A stretch of 64,000 bases of DNA from Buxus sempervirens (lineage: Eukaryota > Streptophyta > Magnoliopsida > Buxales > Buxaceae): the NCBI GenBank assembly GCA_947561395.2, contig OX387183.1:45564890-45628889 (forward strand), written 5' to 3'. Position 1 is the first letter of the stretch, and each line of letters opens with the position of its first letter. This document shows positions 35,857-47,600 of this stretch, piece after piece. The position numbers were made by a program, and so were the translations under genes. The notes under the pieces were generated by a model that saw only the letters and a list, made by a program, of their open reading frames with translations, was not told where the DNA came from and did no database searches.

Positions 35857-36105
35857 TGTATCCGGCAACTCAGGCCGGATACACTAAGTGCTCTTCATAT
35901 CCGGCCTTCATGGCCGGTTACACAGAGGCTTCTTTATATCCGGTCTTCAATGCTGGATACAAAACATAATCATTCAGAAAATTAATGCCGCCACGAATTT
36001 GTCGGGCGATCTGCGAGAATCTCGCGCGAAAATCTTCTCGTATCCGGTATTGGAGTCCGGACATACACAAGGGTATGTGTATCCGGCATATTTGACCGGA
36101 TACAA
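35857..36105 (-). repeat. TATA-proximal palindrome array of LTR 'A'
   Basis: Five inverted repeats on the core GTATCCGGC/GCCGGATAC (for example 35858-35882 with 9-bp arms). The nearest lies about 11 bp upstream of the TATA box at 35839-35846. Confidence 0.75.
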
Positions 36106-36651
36106 ATCAAGAAATTACGGATTTGCCCTTCGACTTGACCGATTTGACACTTTTGGATATCTACGGATTGCCCCGTACGAATTTTGGATATTTAAGATTT
36201 AGTCCCTGAGATATTTTGCTGCGTTGGCTGCCACGTGGGCAGTTCTTGGGCCACGTGTGCAGTTTCCGGTTTTGCTGCTCAGGAACTTCGACGGCTCATA
36301 TCTCCTTCACCCGAACTCCGATTTGAGCAAACTCAATTGCGTTAGACTCGTATCGGAGCCCTCTATTCAATGACATAGGGCTAAACACTTGGCACGGGTT
36401 TCAAGGAAAAGTCAACTTTCGGCTCTCCCTCAAGTTTGACCAGCCCACAGAACCCTCATCTGGACTCCGATTCCTGCAAACTCAGTTGCGTTGGACTCGT
36501 GTCGAGATTCCCTATCCACTGAGATAGAGCAAGGCGGCCAATTATCCCTTGATCAAAAGGTCAAATTTCGACCCCTCAGGGTTTGACTTTTTAGCTGGGT
36601 TTTGCATTTTCAGCACTTCTAGGGGTGCAAAAATAAGGTGCTTACACTTGC

Positions 36652-37895
36652 GTACTTGTGGCATCCATTACTTAGCCAAGTATATAAGTGAGGAGGGATG
36701 TAATATCCTCAAATTTGGCACAATAATAAGACACAAAGGACAGGGGTACTTTGGTCTTTTTCAATTTAATTATGAGAATGTTTGATCAACCAATCATGTA
36801 TTATTTTGGCAGTTTGACCATGTTATGAATAAAGGTAACATTTGATTGTTACGATGTATAGAGATCAAAGAAGTGATGCTACACCCAAGCATGTAGATGA
36901 GGGTTATTCCATTCAACCACATGACCAACTAAGGAGGAAGGAGAAGAATCAAAGAAGAAAGGAGGAGATGAAGAAAGGGAAAGGCCAAGAGGTAAGGAAG
37001 TCTCACCTTTGTCGCTGTACGTGATGATGGTAGATAATAACAACTACTTGGTAAGCAAACAAGAACTGCTTTGGTTTTCTAAATTTCAGTAGAAATCCAT
37101 CTATATAGTTATGTTCTTCCCCTTATTTGATTCTTTTAAATTCCAAATGCTTTGAGGTCATCTCATGGTTCGTTCATTAAGTAAAGCATAGGGAATTGTT
37201 GTTTAAACAAAGATTTTCCTTTTCTTCATTTTCTGAAGTTAATCAATTGGTTTCATAGAAAAGTTTAATTTTTTTAACTCAATACATCTTTCCATAGGAT
37301 AGAAAAGGTCTTAGATATTGATCTATGCATGTAGATAGCAACTTAGAAGCCTAGAACCCACAATTTTGCTTCAAAAGTCGAATTGGACTTCGCAGATTTT
37401 TGTCCTTAGACCTGTTGAAGGTATATCGAGGCTCCTTCGATATGCCAAAGAAATGTCTTCAGATATTTCAAGGAGAACGGCCTTTTGTCGAGGAATTTTT
37501 TTAGCATGTTCAAGACCCTGGGCATGCCAAGGCTATGCTGAAGGCTTGTCGAAGATCTTTTTCTTAGTCATGCCAAACCTATGCCGAAGTTGTGTCATGG
37601 AATGCATATTTTTACCAAAAATTCATAGTTTTGAGGGTGATTATGTGGGACATTGAGATTACTTCCTTCTGAACATATAATCACTACAACGAAAAGTGAT
37701 AATTTAGACATGTGCATAATGGTGTGGTACAATATTCATTGAAAAACAATGATTCTCTGGTGCTTTAATTGTGACTTAATTATTAATTGATTTGATCTAT
37801 TGGTGCATTGTCTTGTGGATGCACTTATATTTATATTATATATCACCTAATGTAATGGCATTCCAAGGTAACCCTAGGGGGCATAGTTTTTTTTT
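36652..37895. other. non-coding stretch with a possible LTR start
   Basis: A TGTAATATCCTCAAATTTGG at 36699 resembles the start of 'F'/'G' type LTRs. The part at 37380-37560 has short inverted phrases (for example TCGAGGCTCCTTCGA), as seen in LTR U3 regions, but no end or duplication could be paired. CACTACAACGAAAA at 37682 resembles a CACTA terminus, also unpaired. No gene is seen. Confidence 0.3.
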
Positions 37896-37964
37896 TGTGC
37901 CCAAATTCGAATTACAATACCCCTAGATCTTTCTTAAACCCTCACTAACACCAATTTGGGCCGA

Positions 37965-38141
37965 GTATACCTAAGGCACACCCTTAAGTAAACTTAAAGT
38001 ACACCTTCTCAAGAATACCTAAAGTACCTCCTAAGTATACCCAAGGTACACTCCCAAGTATACCTATAGTACCTTCCAAGTATACCCAAGGTACCTTCCC
38101 AAGTATACCTATAGTACTTCCCAAGAATACCTAAAGTACCT
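37965..38141. repeat. minisatellite of about 21-bp units, left part
   Basis: About eight degenerate units of the type CCAAGTATACCTAAAGTACC. The array resumes at 41306-41327 and 42013-42215 after LTR 'B' and the hAT element, so it is one array of LTR 'F' cut by two insertions. Confidence 0.8.
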
Positions 38142-39219
38142 TGTGCGCACCCGATTTCAGTTGCACGACGAGGCACACGTAAAACGATGCGTGCATCGGG
38201 ATTTGTTTGGAGTTGCCACTGCCTGATGGGGTGCAGGTAGACACCTGGGTGCCTAAGTTTTTCTATTAGGGCTTGGTCTGCGGCTTGAGATTCTAAGTAA
38301 GGTCTCATTTACGGTCCGGGGAAGTCCGTAGACACCCCAGTCCGCCCCGTCGAAAGACGGGTCCCATAGGTTTCCCTGGTTTGAGTCAACTTTGGTCTCT
38401 CACTCACCCGATTCCTATTCCAGCATTTGATTTAGTTAAGTCTGGCGGGACCGCCAAAGTGGTGTGGGTCCCTTTACTTGATTTTATCTTCTTTAACTTA
38501 AAGTGAGATGAGTCTGCATGGGCGGGCCCCGTTGGAAGGCCCGCAGATTCCTTGGTGGGCTTGGTTGAGCCCACGTGTCCCTTGGTAGGCCTCAGTCTAG
38601 CCTGAGAGGCCCTTTAGGCTTGGTTCAAATGGATTGATTTTACTTTAAAGTTTAAGTTGAATTTAAAGTGATTTTCATGCAAAGGTGGGCCGGGTTGGTT
38701 TGTGGGCCCTTGAGTGGGCCACACAGCTGGTTGCCAAATGATTTAATTTATCTTTGATTTATCTTCACCAAAATGAGCCAGCCTTGGGCTTGGGGCCCTT
38801 TACCTGGGCTTGGGCTTGAAAGCCCAAGACTTCCTGAGTTAGGGTTTGGAAACCCTAAAATTGGTTCAATGGGCTTTAGCGGACCCGATAGGCCCTGCCC
38901 GTGGTCTCGGCCAAACCATGCATAAATATGATCAACATGCTTCAAAATGGGCTTGGGGCTTCAAAATGGGCTTGGGTGGGCCTTAATGGGTTTGGCCCAC
39001 TCAATCAATTTGATTATCTTTATCTAACAAAAGTGGGTTTGTCGGGCTTGGTGGGCCCCGTTGGAAGGCCCACCGGAAATCAGTTTGGATCGGTTCGGTC
39101 CAAGGCCCACCTCGGGTTTCCGGGTGACCCAGAAACCCTACTGGTTCACTCGGATTGACCAAACAAACCAAAAATATAGCACAAGATCAGAAAACGGCTC
39201 AAAATGGTATTCTAGCAGT

Positions 39220-39325
39220 GTAGCTGGCCTGAGATGCCGGTTACACACAGAGCTCAGTGTATCCGGCACCTTCGGCCGGTTACGAATGGGTTCCTGTTGA
39301 TCCGGCCTGAGTTGTCGGATCAGCC
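39220..39325 (-). repeat. downstream palindrome array of LTR 'B'
   Basis: Three CCGG-centred inverted repeats (about 39222, 39258 and 39297), in the same place as those of LTR 'A'. Confidence 0.7.
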
Positions 39326-40488
39326 TACAGAAGCTAAATTTTCGGATTCTTGCTTTGGGGTTGGTTTTCCGGGCCTCCCAGGATGTTCCAGAGATTGTGT
39401 GGGCTCCTGTGTGAGCCCACAGAGGCTCATAGAGACGGAGAAGACCCCGTTTTGAGCTCTTTTTGGGGTTTGCGAAGTCAAGGGAACGGGAGAGAAGGCA
39501 GGGGAAGTTGCCTCCTCCCCTTCCCACCATTTCCGGCAATGAACAAGGACCTTGTATCCCTATTTTGGTCCTTCATCTTCCACGCACCAGCAAGTGCACC
39601 AGGCAAAGGGAGTTCTACCAACCCGGGCTAAGATGCACACTTGTAAACTATGATGAGTGCATGTGCATTTTTATGAATCAGGTGCATGAAAAAGTAAAGC
39701 ATGTGAGTGTGCTCACGTGAGCCATGAGGTAGCTAACAATGTAAACGCAAAATGGCCAAGCATGGCTCTAGTGGGTGAGTGGGGATGTGTATGCATGCAT
39801 GCTTTGGGAACAAAGACAACATATTAACTCTAACCTACATGGAAGCAAAAGCATAAGGAAGGAAGGGATAAAGGGGACTTATGTGGGGTACATTGGATAA
39901 ACAAGTGAAGGGAACAAACTCCCCATTTAAATGAGCTAAACCATTAGCCGAAAGAGAGCTTTAAAGAACCATTAAGATCCTAGACAGGTGACCCTCTTCC
40001 TCCCTTGAAGCCATGCCCACTCCCCTTACCATAGGAGGTATTTTATATGATGGAAGAGAGGAGAAGACACACAAAAAATCATGCTAAGGGACAGCCTTCA
40101 AGCAAGAAAACAAAACCTTTAAAACTTTCTTGAAATCACCTCATTTTCATATATGTGGAGTAAATGGCAGTAAGGAACGATACCTTGGGGTTAAACAACC
40201 CTTGTGTCGTGTGGTTGAGGTCCCTCGGAGCCCAACAGCAGCTGGAGCACCTTCCTTCTTGCACCAAGAGCAGCAGGTCTTGTTCTCCTCCAAGGTTCAA
40301 GTGAAGGAGAAGAGACTAGGGAAGGGTTAGATGGTTTCTAGGTGGTGTTTTGGGTGGCTTTGGAGGTAAGGAGAGGTGAGAGGGGAGGGTTTCGTACCAG
40401 GAACAATGGGGAAGAAGAGGGGAAAACAGCCAAAAAGAAGCCAACCCCGGAAATGGGGCTGCTGTTGCCTTTTTATAGAAAACTTAAT

Positions 40489-40735
40489 GTATCCGGCATT
40501 TAATGCCGGATACGCTATACTTCCTTTGTATCCGGCATAATATACCGGATACACTGCACTTCCTTTGTATCCGGCATAATATGCCGGATACAAAACATAA
40601 TAATTTCGAAAATTAAATGTCGCCGCGAATTTGTCGGCGAATCGGCGCGAATCTCGTTGAACAAATCTTTGTATCCGACATTTGAGTCCGGATATGAAGA
40701 GGAGCAAGTGTATCCGGCATATTTGACCGGGTACA
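40489..40735 (-). repeat. TATA-proximal palindrome array of LTR 'B'
   Basis: Five inverted repeats. Those at 40489-40513 and 40567-40591 are perfect, with 12-bp arms GTATCCGGCATT or GTATCCGGCATA and a 1-nt centre. The array begins 12 bp from the TATA box at 40470-40477. Confidence 0.85.
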
Positions 40736-41327
40736 AATCAAAAAATTACGGATTTGCCCGATTCGACCGATTTGACACTTTTGGATATCTACAGATTGCC
40801 CCCTACGAATTTTGGTTTAGTCCCCGAGATATTTGATGATTTTTGGATGTTTGAGATTTAGTCCCTGAGATATTTCGCTGCATTCGCTGCCACGTGTGCA
40901 GTTTATTTGCCACGTGTGCAGCATCCGGTTCTTCTGCGCGGAAACTTCGACAGCTCATATCTCCTTCATCCGGACTCCGATTTGAGCAAACTCAATTGCA
41001 TTAGACTCGTATCGGAGCCCTCTATCTAATGACATAGGGCTAAGCACTTGGCACGGGGTTCGAGGAAAAGTCAACTTTCGGCTCATCCTCAAGTTTGACC
41101 GGCCCACAGAACCTTCATCCGGACTCCGATTCCAGCAAACTCAGTTGCGTTGGACTCGTGTCGGGATTCTCTATCCACTGAGATAAAGCAAGGTGACCAA
41201 TTATCACTTGATCAAAAGGTCAAATTTCGACCCCTCAGGGTTTGACTTTTAAGCCCGGTTTTGCATTTTCAGCACTTCTAGGGGTGCAAAAATAAGGTGC
41301 TTACATATCTCCCAAGTATACCTAAAG

Positions 41328-42012
41328 TAGAGGTGGCAATTGTGACCCATGACTCACCAACCCGCCCGGTCTTAGGCGGGTTTGGGTTGAGTGTTTCAAC
41401 CTATGGGTTAGGTTTGGGTCATGAATTCTCAACTCGATTATAAACAGGTTGGGTTAGGGTTTGACCCCTCAACCCTAAATGACCCGATTACAACCCGATT
41501 ATAATAGAAGTCTTGAACATTATATTAACAATAGTTGTGGCTACTCAACCTTTCATCTTTTAATATAAATAATGACAAAGGATAAAGTGAAGAAAGACTT
41601 TCTACATATAAATATTTCAAATTTCTTAGACTCTACTAATATAAATTAAGGCCTTATTGGCAAGTAAGGACTTTTAAGACTTTATTATTATGTTGTATTC
41701 TTTTCTTCACGTTATTTTAGTTCTATCTTAATAATTGTTGTCTTATTATGCTTGTTAGGTATGTTTTGATATTAGAATGAATTAAAAAATAGAATTTGCA
41801 TAGACTTTGATATTACAATGAATTAAGAAATTTCAATTTTTAGTAATAATTTAAATTATTTTAATGGGTTTAAACGGGTTGGCGGGTTGGGTTAGGGTTG
41901 GGATATTCCAACCCGTTTATTAAATGGGCGGGTTTGGTTTGAGCCTTGGCATGTTAACCCCATACATCAACCCGACCCGAACCTGCCCAAACCCGACCCA
42001 TTGCCACCTCTA
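41328..42012. mobile_element. hAT non-autonomous element, 685 bp
   Basis: Terminal inverted repeats TAGAGGTGGCAAT / ATTGCCACCTCTA, typical of plant hAT elements. Flanks ACCTAAAG (41320-41327) and ACCTAAGG (42013-42020) match at 7 of 8, but they lie in the minisatellite, which lowers the weight of that match. The interior has many CAACCC/GGGTTG motifs and an AT-rich core, with no transposase. A related copy in the opposite orientation is at 57330-58094. Confidence 0.85.
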
Positions 42013-42215
42013 ACCTAAGGCGTGTCCCTTGTATTACCTAAGGTACCCCCTTGCATTACCTGAGGCACCCCCCTTGTGTTACCTAAGGTACCCCAAAATA
42101 TAACTAAAGTACATCCCCCAAGCATACCTAAGGTATACCCCATTGAATAACTAAGTTAAACCCCCAAATAACCACAAGGTACCCCCTCTAATATGCCTTA
42201 GGTACCCCCAAGGGT
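42013..42215. repeat. minisatellite, right part
   Basis: Continuation of the degenerate array (ACCTAAGGTACCCCC-type units) of LTR 'F' after the two insertions. Confidence 0.75.
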
Positions 42216-44656
42216 TTAATGGAATAAAGGCGTTGTTGAGGGGCAACTTTGAAAAACAAAAGAAAGGCAATATAAAACATGCCTTAACTGAATTTTGCTA
42301 AGTGTTTATACTCCTTTATTGTGTTGGACGTATGGAGCAAGAGGAGTGTGAGGTTGTTGAAAGCTTGAAAAGAAGAAGGAGAAAGAGGGAGATTGAAGGG
42401 AAGTGAGCTTCTCTATTAAACATGTAAGTAGCAAACCCTTTTAACCAAAATGTATTGCCAAAATCCGAATTCTCTTCTCTAGCGTTTGATTGAATTGAGG
42501 AAAAGGACTTGAATGTTTGTTTTAGCTCCTAAATTTTGTAGGGTTTTGGTTATATAGCATTCTTGTTTCACTTTCTACTGATTTGTTGTGGATTTTTGAC
42601 CTACATTGCTTACATTTTAGATTTGGGTTTGAGTTTGATATGTTGAATGAGGTTTCATGTGTTTGGATTAGTGTTTATGTGTATTTGAGATAGATTTTTG
42701 TTTTGGAGGATGTTTTTAAGGATTTTTGAAAAGTTTATGGTCATTCCAATTGGTTTTGAAAAGATAGAAATGATGTAGGTCAATTTGATATTGAAAAATA
42801 GCATGAAAATTTGCAAAACCCGAGTCGACAATTAATCCTGAAAATTGGTGACTAATCGCAATCCCAGAACCCAAAAAAATAGTCCCTATAAATTCTAATT
42901 GTGGCTCAGGATTAGGTCTCAGGATTAATGATGAATCAACGATTAATCGTGGAGCTAATCACCAATTGGCAATTAATCGTGGACCTAATCATGAGTCTGT
43001 TTTGCATAGTTTTTCCCAATCTTGTTTCCCGGACAACTTATATTCCCTTATTTACCCTTCATTTGGAACCACTAAAGTACTCCCAAGACCTAATTCCTTA
43101 CCAATAAAAAGTCACCTTTCTGATTTGTGCCTAAAATTCCAATTTTGCCCGATTTTGAAGAAAAACCACTTCTTGGGTTTGACGCCCAAATGGATGATTT
43201 TGAAGCCCATAAAATTACAAAAAATTTATCAAACCTTCATTAAACTATGATTAAAATTTGAGCTCGAAGCTCCTAGTAGATTTGACTAGAAAAATCATAT
43301 ACCAAAAAGTCAACGTTTTTAACTATACTTAGAATATTTTTCAAAGTCGAAAACTTTTTATCTCGAAATCTATTGATTTTTGGTATGGTGATTTTATTTT
43401 GAATCCTAAGACTATACCTCTCAGTAAATCTGTATTTTGTGGATTTTATGGTATTCATTTTGCTTTATTTGGATTTGTGAAAATGAGGTTGAAAACTCTT
43501 ATGTGATTTGTCACAGCTCTTGGCTTATGGTTTGGTTTGGCGGTGCATGGGGAATTCCACTTGGCATATGGTTTGGTTTGGCAGTGGATGAGGAATCCCA
43601 CTTGGCCCTAGTTTGTGCACTAAAGCACTGGTTTTACTCATTGATTTGAGTGGTTTTGTCTTGAGTTTTGAGTCGTCTAAGTAGGCATTATACTTAGTGT
43701 GGATCCATAGTGAGTCTAGTCAGTGTGTTAGTGTTGAATTGTTAGTTTTAATGACCTTCTCCATATTGCTTTCCGCTGTGGAATATCAGTGAGGCCCTCT
43801 TGAGGTATAAACGTGCTGCGGCAACCACCCACCGTGGGATATTGGCCGGATGTTCTTGTGATTCATATTATTCATTCAGCAGTGGGTGGGGAATCCCACT
43901 TGGCCTTGATTATTGGTTTGGTTGTCACTTGCCAGCCCATACGTAGGTGCTCCGCTTGTTGAGTTGTCCCTAGCTAGGCTTCTCTCTGTAAATCGTGTAG
44001 ATGGCAAATGGACAGTGATCATTAATCTAATTTAGAGACATGTTAATCCACGAGTCCTACCAAGAGATACTTACAATGTATGATTGTGTTTATTAAAATG
44101 ATTTCATGCGTTATCCAATTGAGTTACTTTGACTTGAGTTGTATACTTCATGGGCAAGTATGCTATCATGATGTTATAAAACTGCATGAAGTGTTGCTAT
44201 TCATTCATGTTTGGTGCTTATTGGGACTCTCGTCTTATGCTTGTTTTTGTTTTAATAGTTTTGTTTTCAGATCCTCCTGGTGAGCCACATATTTGGCCAA
44301 ATACTAAGAGTGAGCTCGAGTACAGGCCCAAGGATTACTACCACCCATAGTAGGGTTCTTCTTGTGATATTGTATTTAGTTTTTGGGAACTGTAAATGGG
44401 ATATATAAATATTCTTTTTGGCCTCATACATTTGGAAGCTTACTTTTGGACTATGACCTTTGTATATGACTGTACAAATGAGAGATAGAGATGGTGAGTA
44501 GTTAGTTGTATTTTTTACACACAGATATCATATTTTTGGAGGTTATTATGCATGTGACATTTTGTTGGATGGAAACTTTTATTCCATGTTTCTTATGCTT
44601 AAGCACTCTAATGATTATATTGTAATTGCCTTTGATTGTATTAATTAGATTCTTTT
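42216..44656 (-). other. interior of LTR 'F' between its insertions
   Basis: No gene. It holds a three-fold repeated phrase GGGGAATTCCACTTGGC / GGAATCCCACTTGGCC (about 43549, 43590 and 43889), also seen in altered form in LTR 'G'. The last part (44330-44656) matches the truncated LTR at 29830-30211. Frames here carry no domain. Confidence 0.6.
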
Positions 44657-44661
44657 GGGCC

Positions 44662-47600
44662 TGTCAGCACCCCATTTTTTCATCCCTCAAAAAATTAGAA
44701 AAGTGAAACCTTAAAAGACAGGTTTAAACCCTAAATAAGAAAAGTGACTTCCTACTTAAGCTCTAATTCATGATCATACCCTATGCCATTGGATAGGGAA
44801 TGCCGATACAATTCCAATGTAACTAAGTTTATGCAAATCGGAGTCCATATGGAGAAGATATGATCAAAACACTTCCAAGGGTAAAATGGTAATATGCAGA
44901 AAACTGGCCACATGGCAAGTGTGTGAGTCATGTTTGCCAAGTGGTAAAATAAAGCATAAAAGGCAAAGTAAGGAGAAGACAAAAAAAGAGAAAGTGTGTG
45001 GGAGTAAAATGGTAATTTAAAGTAAAGATTTTTATCAGATCAATTAAAAGTGAAAGAAAGAATAAAATAATGCAAAAGAGATATTATTGCATGTCTGGGA
45101 CAAGTTCCCATGCAATCCCACTCATCAGGAGAGAGAAAAGGTGAAGAATTTGAAAAGTGTTAGGCTTAACCGAACTTAGATTTCAATTATAAATAAATCA
45201 CATGTGATTGACATTTCGGTTCGGTCACAAGCATAGGAAATATCACCTGTTTCACCAACATATATATTTGGTCATAAGGAAAAGATGGTTTAGCCGATGA
45301 ACCATTTCGGTTCAATGATTGTGGTTTAACCAAGGCACCAGCTCACTCGATGGCTTGTTGGAAGTGTGTAGAGGGCTGTTGGCTGCTTTTTGCACATGAA
45401 TGACATGTGGTAAGCCGACCTACCTTTCGGTCAAGTGAAAAACTGTGTGTGACCGAAATTAGTTTTCAGTCACAAGAGAATTCACTTGTAACCAAACTGA
45501 GTTTTCGACTACAAAAATACTAAGTATAAAACCAGATTTTCAGCAAAATGCAGGGGGATCCAGCTGATTTCTCTCAACTTACACTTGCTATGTTCTCACT
45601 CCTCCGAACCTGAGAGCTTCTCTTCTCCTCTCCTCCCTTCTCCAAACCCCAAACCACCTCAAATCATCCCCAAACTCTACCAAAACCTCTCCAAACACTG
45701 TCATACTACCATCAAGTTAAAGAGAATACCTGGGAACCAACTTTGAAGATAGGGAGGAAGTCTCCAGCTGTTGTCTTATCATGCATGTTAATTTCATGTG
45801 TTCTATTCGCTTCTCTTCTCCTTCTTGTTCTTTGTTTTTGTTCTCTTCACTAAGAGAAAGCTCCCATAGTAAGGGGAGATGCACAAATGTGAGAGAAAGA
45901 TGTGTCCAAGAGTCCCCATAAACTCATGGTTCAAGATTTTGTTTGGGGTGATCGCCAAGGTACCTTTGGTAAAAATGGACGTTCATGGTTTAAGGGAGTA
46001 AGCCATGGCATTTTTATTAGTTTGTAGTATTGTTCTCCTCTCTTTCTTAATCTCCGGATCAATGTAACCCTATAAATCCCCCTTTTCCTTTCTTCACTTG
46101 CTTTGTTAGTTGATTTTAAGTCATTGTATCATTGTTATGCTTGGTGGGGTTGGTCACATGAGTTCAAGATCTTGCATGCTCACGAAAGATATTGCACACA
46201 TACCACTATGGTGACTACAGGCCACTTTTTCTTCTCTGTTTTTGGTTATTTTTCATGATCTTTTTCTTGTGTACACAAGGCATGGTGCACATACATAAAG
46301 CATCACCTAGAAACTATGTCTAGGTTTCTTCATTCGTAGCTTAATTATTGTCATCATGTACACTTGTAGCATTTGAGAGCACACCCTACCATTTTCAACA
46401 TGATCATGATCTCTAATTTCATTTATTCTTGCTTGCTTTGAGTGCTGAATGGGTATGTGAGCATGGTATGGCTGTATGGACTATAGTGGAGGGGTCTTTC
46501 GGGCCACCTTTCCCTCCCTCCTTTGGGAGGAAAAGTACTCCCACAAAGCACCAGAACATAGGTGCCATGACCTTTGTTCAGAAACATGGAATTGCCTCCA
46601 TGGATGAGAAAGCAAGACCCCAAGCCTTCCTTTCCATTTTCTTGGTCAAAGAACCACCCTAGATGCATGGATTAGGCTAAACCATCAAATAACAGACCAC
46701 TATGGGCCCACCAAATGGCCCACAAAAGCCCTAACCATCCCAACAGACCAAAGTTCTAGAGCCCCTACCCAGAAACCACTTTTGGGTGTTTTATAGTTTG
46801 ACCGAAAACAAAGGTTGATCAAATTGTAAAATAAGCATGACCGAAATATGATCTCGGTCACACTATTTTCTTATGTAGCTGAAATATGATTTCGACTACT
46901 GATAAAACACAGGTCATTAAACCTGTGTATTCAGCCAAGCCCAGAAATGCAATCTGGGTTCACCTAATGCTTTAGGATCAACCTAGATTAAACCAAACCA
47001 ATACCGAAGGGCTCTGGACTCTTCCAGAACCCAAGGGGGGACAAGGGTTTTTCCAAGCCCAAATTGTCATCCAAGTGGGCCTTCCAACGAGTCCCACTAT
47101 CCGACTCATCTCACTTGAAGGAATTAAACAAAAACAATGAAGGAATTAAACAAAAACAATATAATAAAAGTGTAACGCCCCGGATTCGGGTTACGTGAAA
47201 TGACCGTAACTTGTATCTGAAGGTTAACTAAAATTCACAGGATCCTAGCAGAGTATAAGAAACATGACATAAATGAACAAAAATTCAGTTTCAGATATGA
47301 AGGTTTGCTAAAAGTTCCCAAACACCATCCAACCATGAAGTACAATAATCATAAGCGACTCACAATATCCAAAAAATCCAGACAACTACAAGTCTCTACT
47401 CAGCAAAATAGTCCTCCTCACGATACTCTGGATAGTCTGCCGGTATATCAACACCCCCGGTATCATCCTCACCGAGATCTAAAAAGAAAACAAACAGTGA
47501 GATACGAATATCTCAGCAAGCAACAATGCATGCACAAAATACAGTTATAATAGTTTAAACCATGCATAAGTTGTAATCAATTAAGTTTACGGTTAGCCTC

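Larger units (their letters stand above)
33547..36646 (-). mobile_element. solo LTR 'A' (3100 bp)
   Basis: Minus orientation. In that sense it starts TGTAAGCACCTTATTTTTGC (from 36646) and ends CAGGTGCGCACA (33547). The flanks are CTTGC on both sides (33542-33546 and 36647-36651), a perfect 5-bp target-site duplication. A TATA box (TATAAAAA) is at 35846-35839. Palindrome arrays lie just upstream (35857-36105) and downstream (34615-34715). The U5-like part is rich in GGGCC. There is no internal region. It is closely related to LTR 'B'. Confidence 0.9.
38142..41305 (-). mobile_element. solo LTR 'B' nested in 'F'
   Basis: Minus orientation. It starts TGTAAGCACCTTATTTTTGC (from 41305) and ends CGGGTGCGCACA (38142). 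The flanks are TACCT (38137-38141) and TATCT (41306-41310), a 4 of 5 match; both lie in a tandem repeat, so the match alone is weak. Ends and full length (3164 bp) match LTR 'A'. TATA box at 40477-40470, palindrome arrays at 40489-40735 and 39220-39325. No internal region. Confidence 0.85.

Noticed and set aside
37682-37700. CACTACAACGAAAA as a CACTA transposon terminus
   Set aside because: No matching opposite end or 3-bp duplication could be found, so it is only mentioned in the spacer entry.
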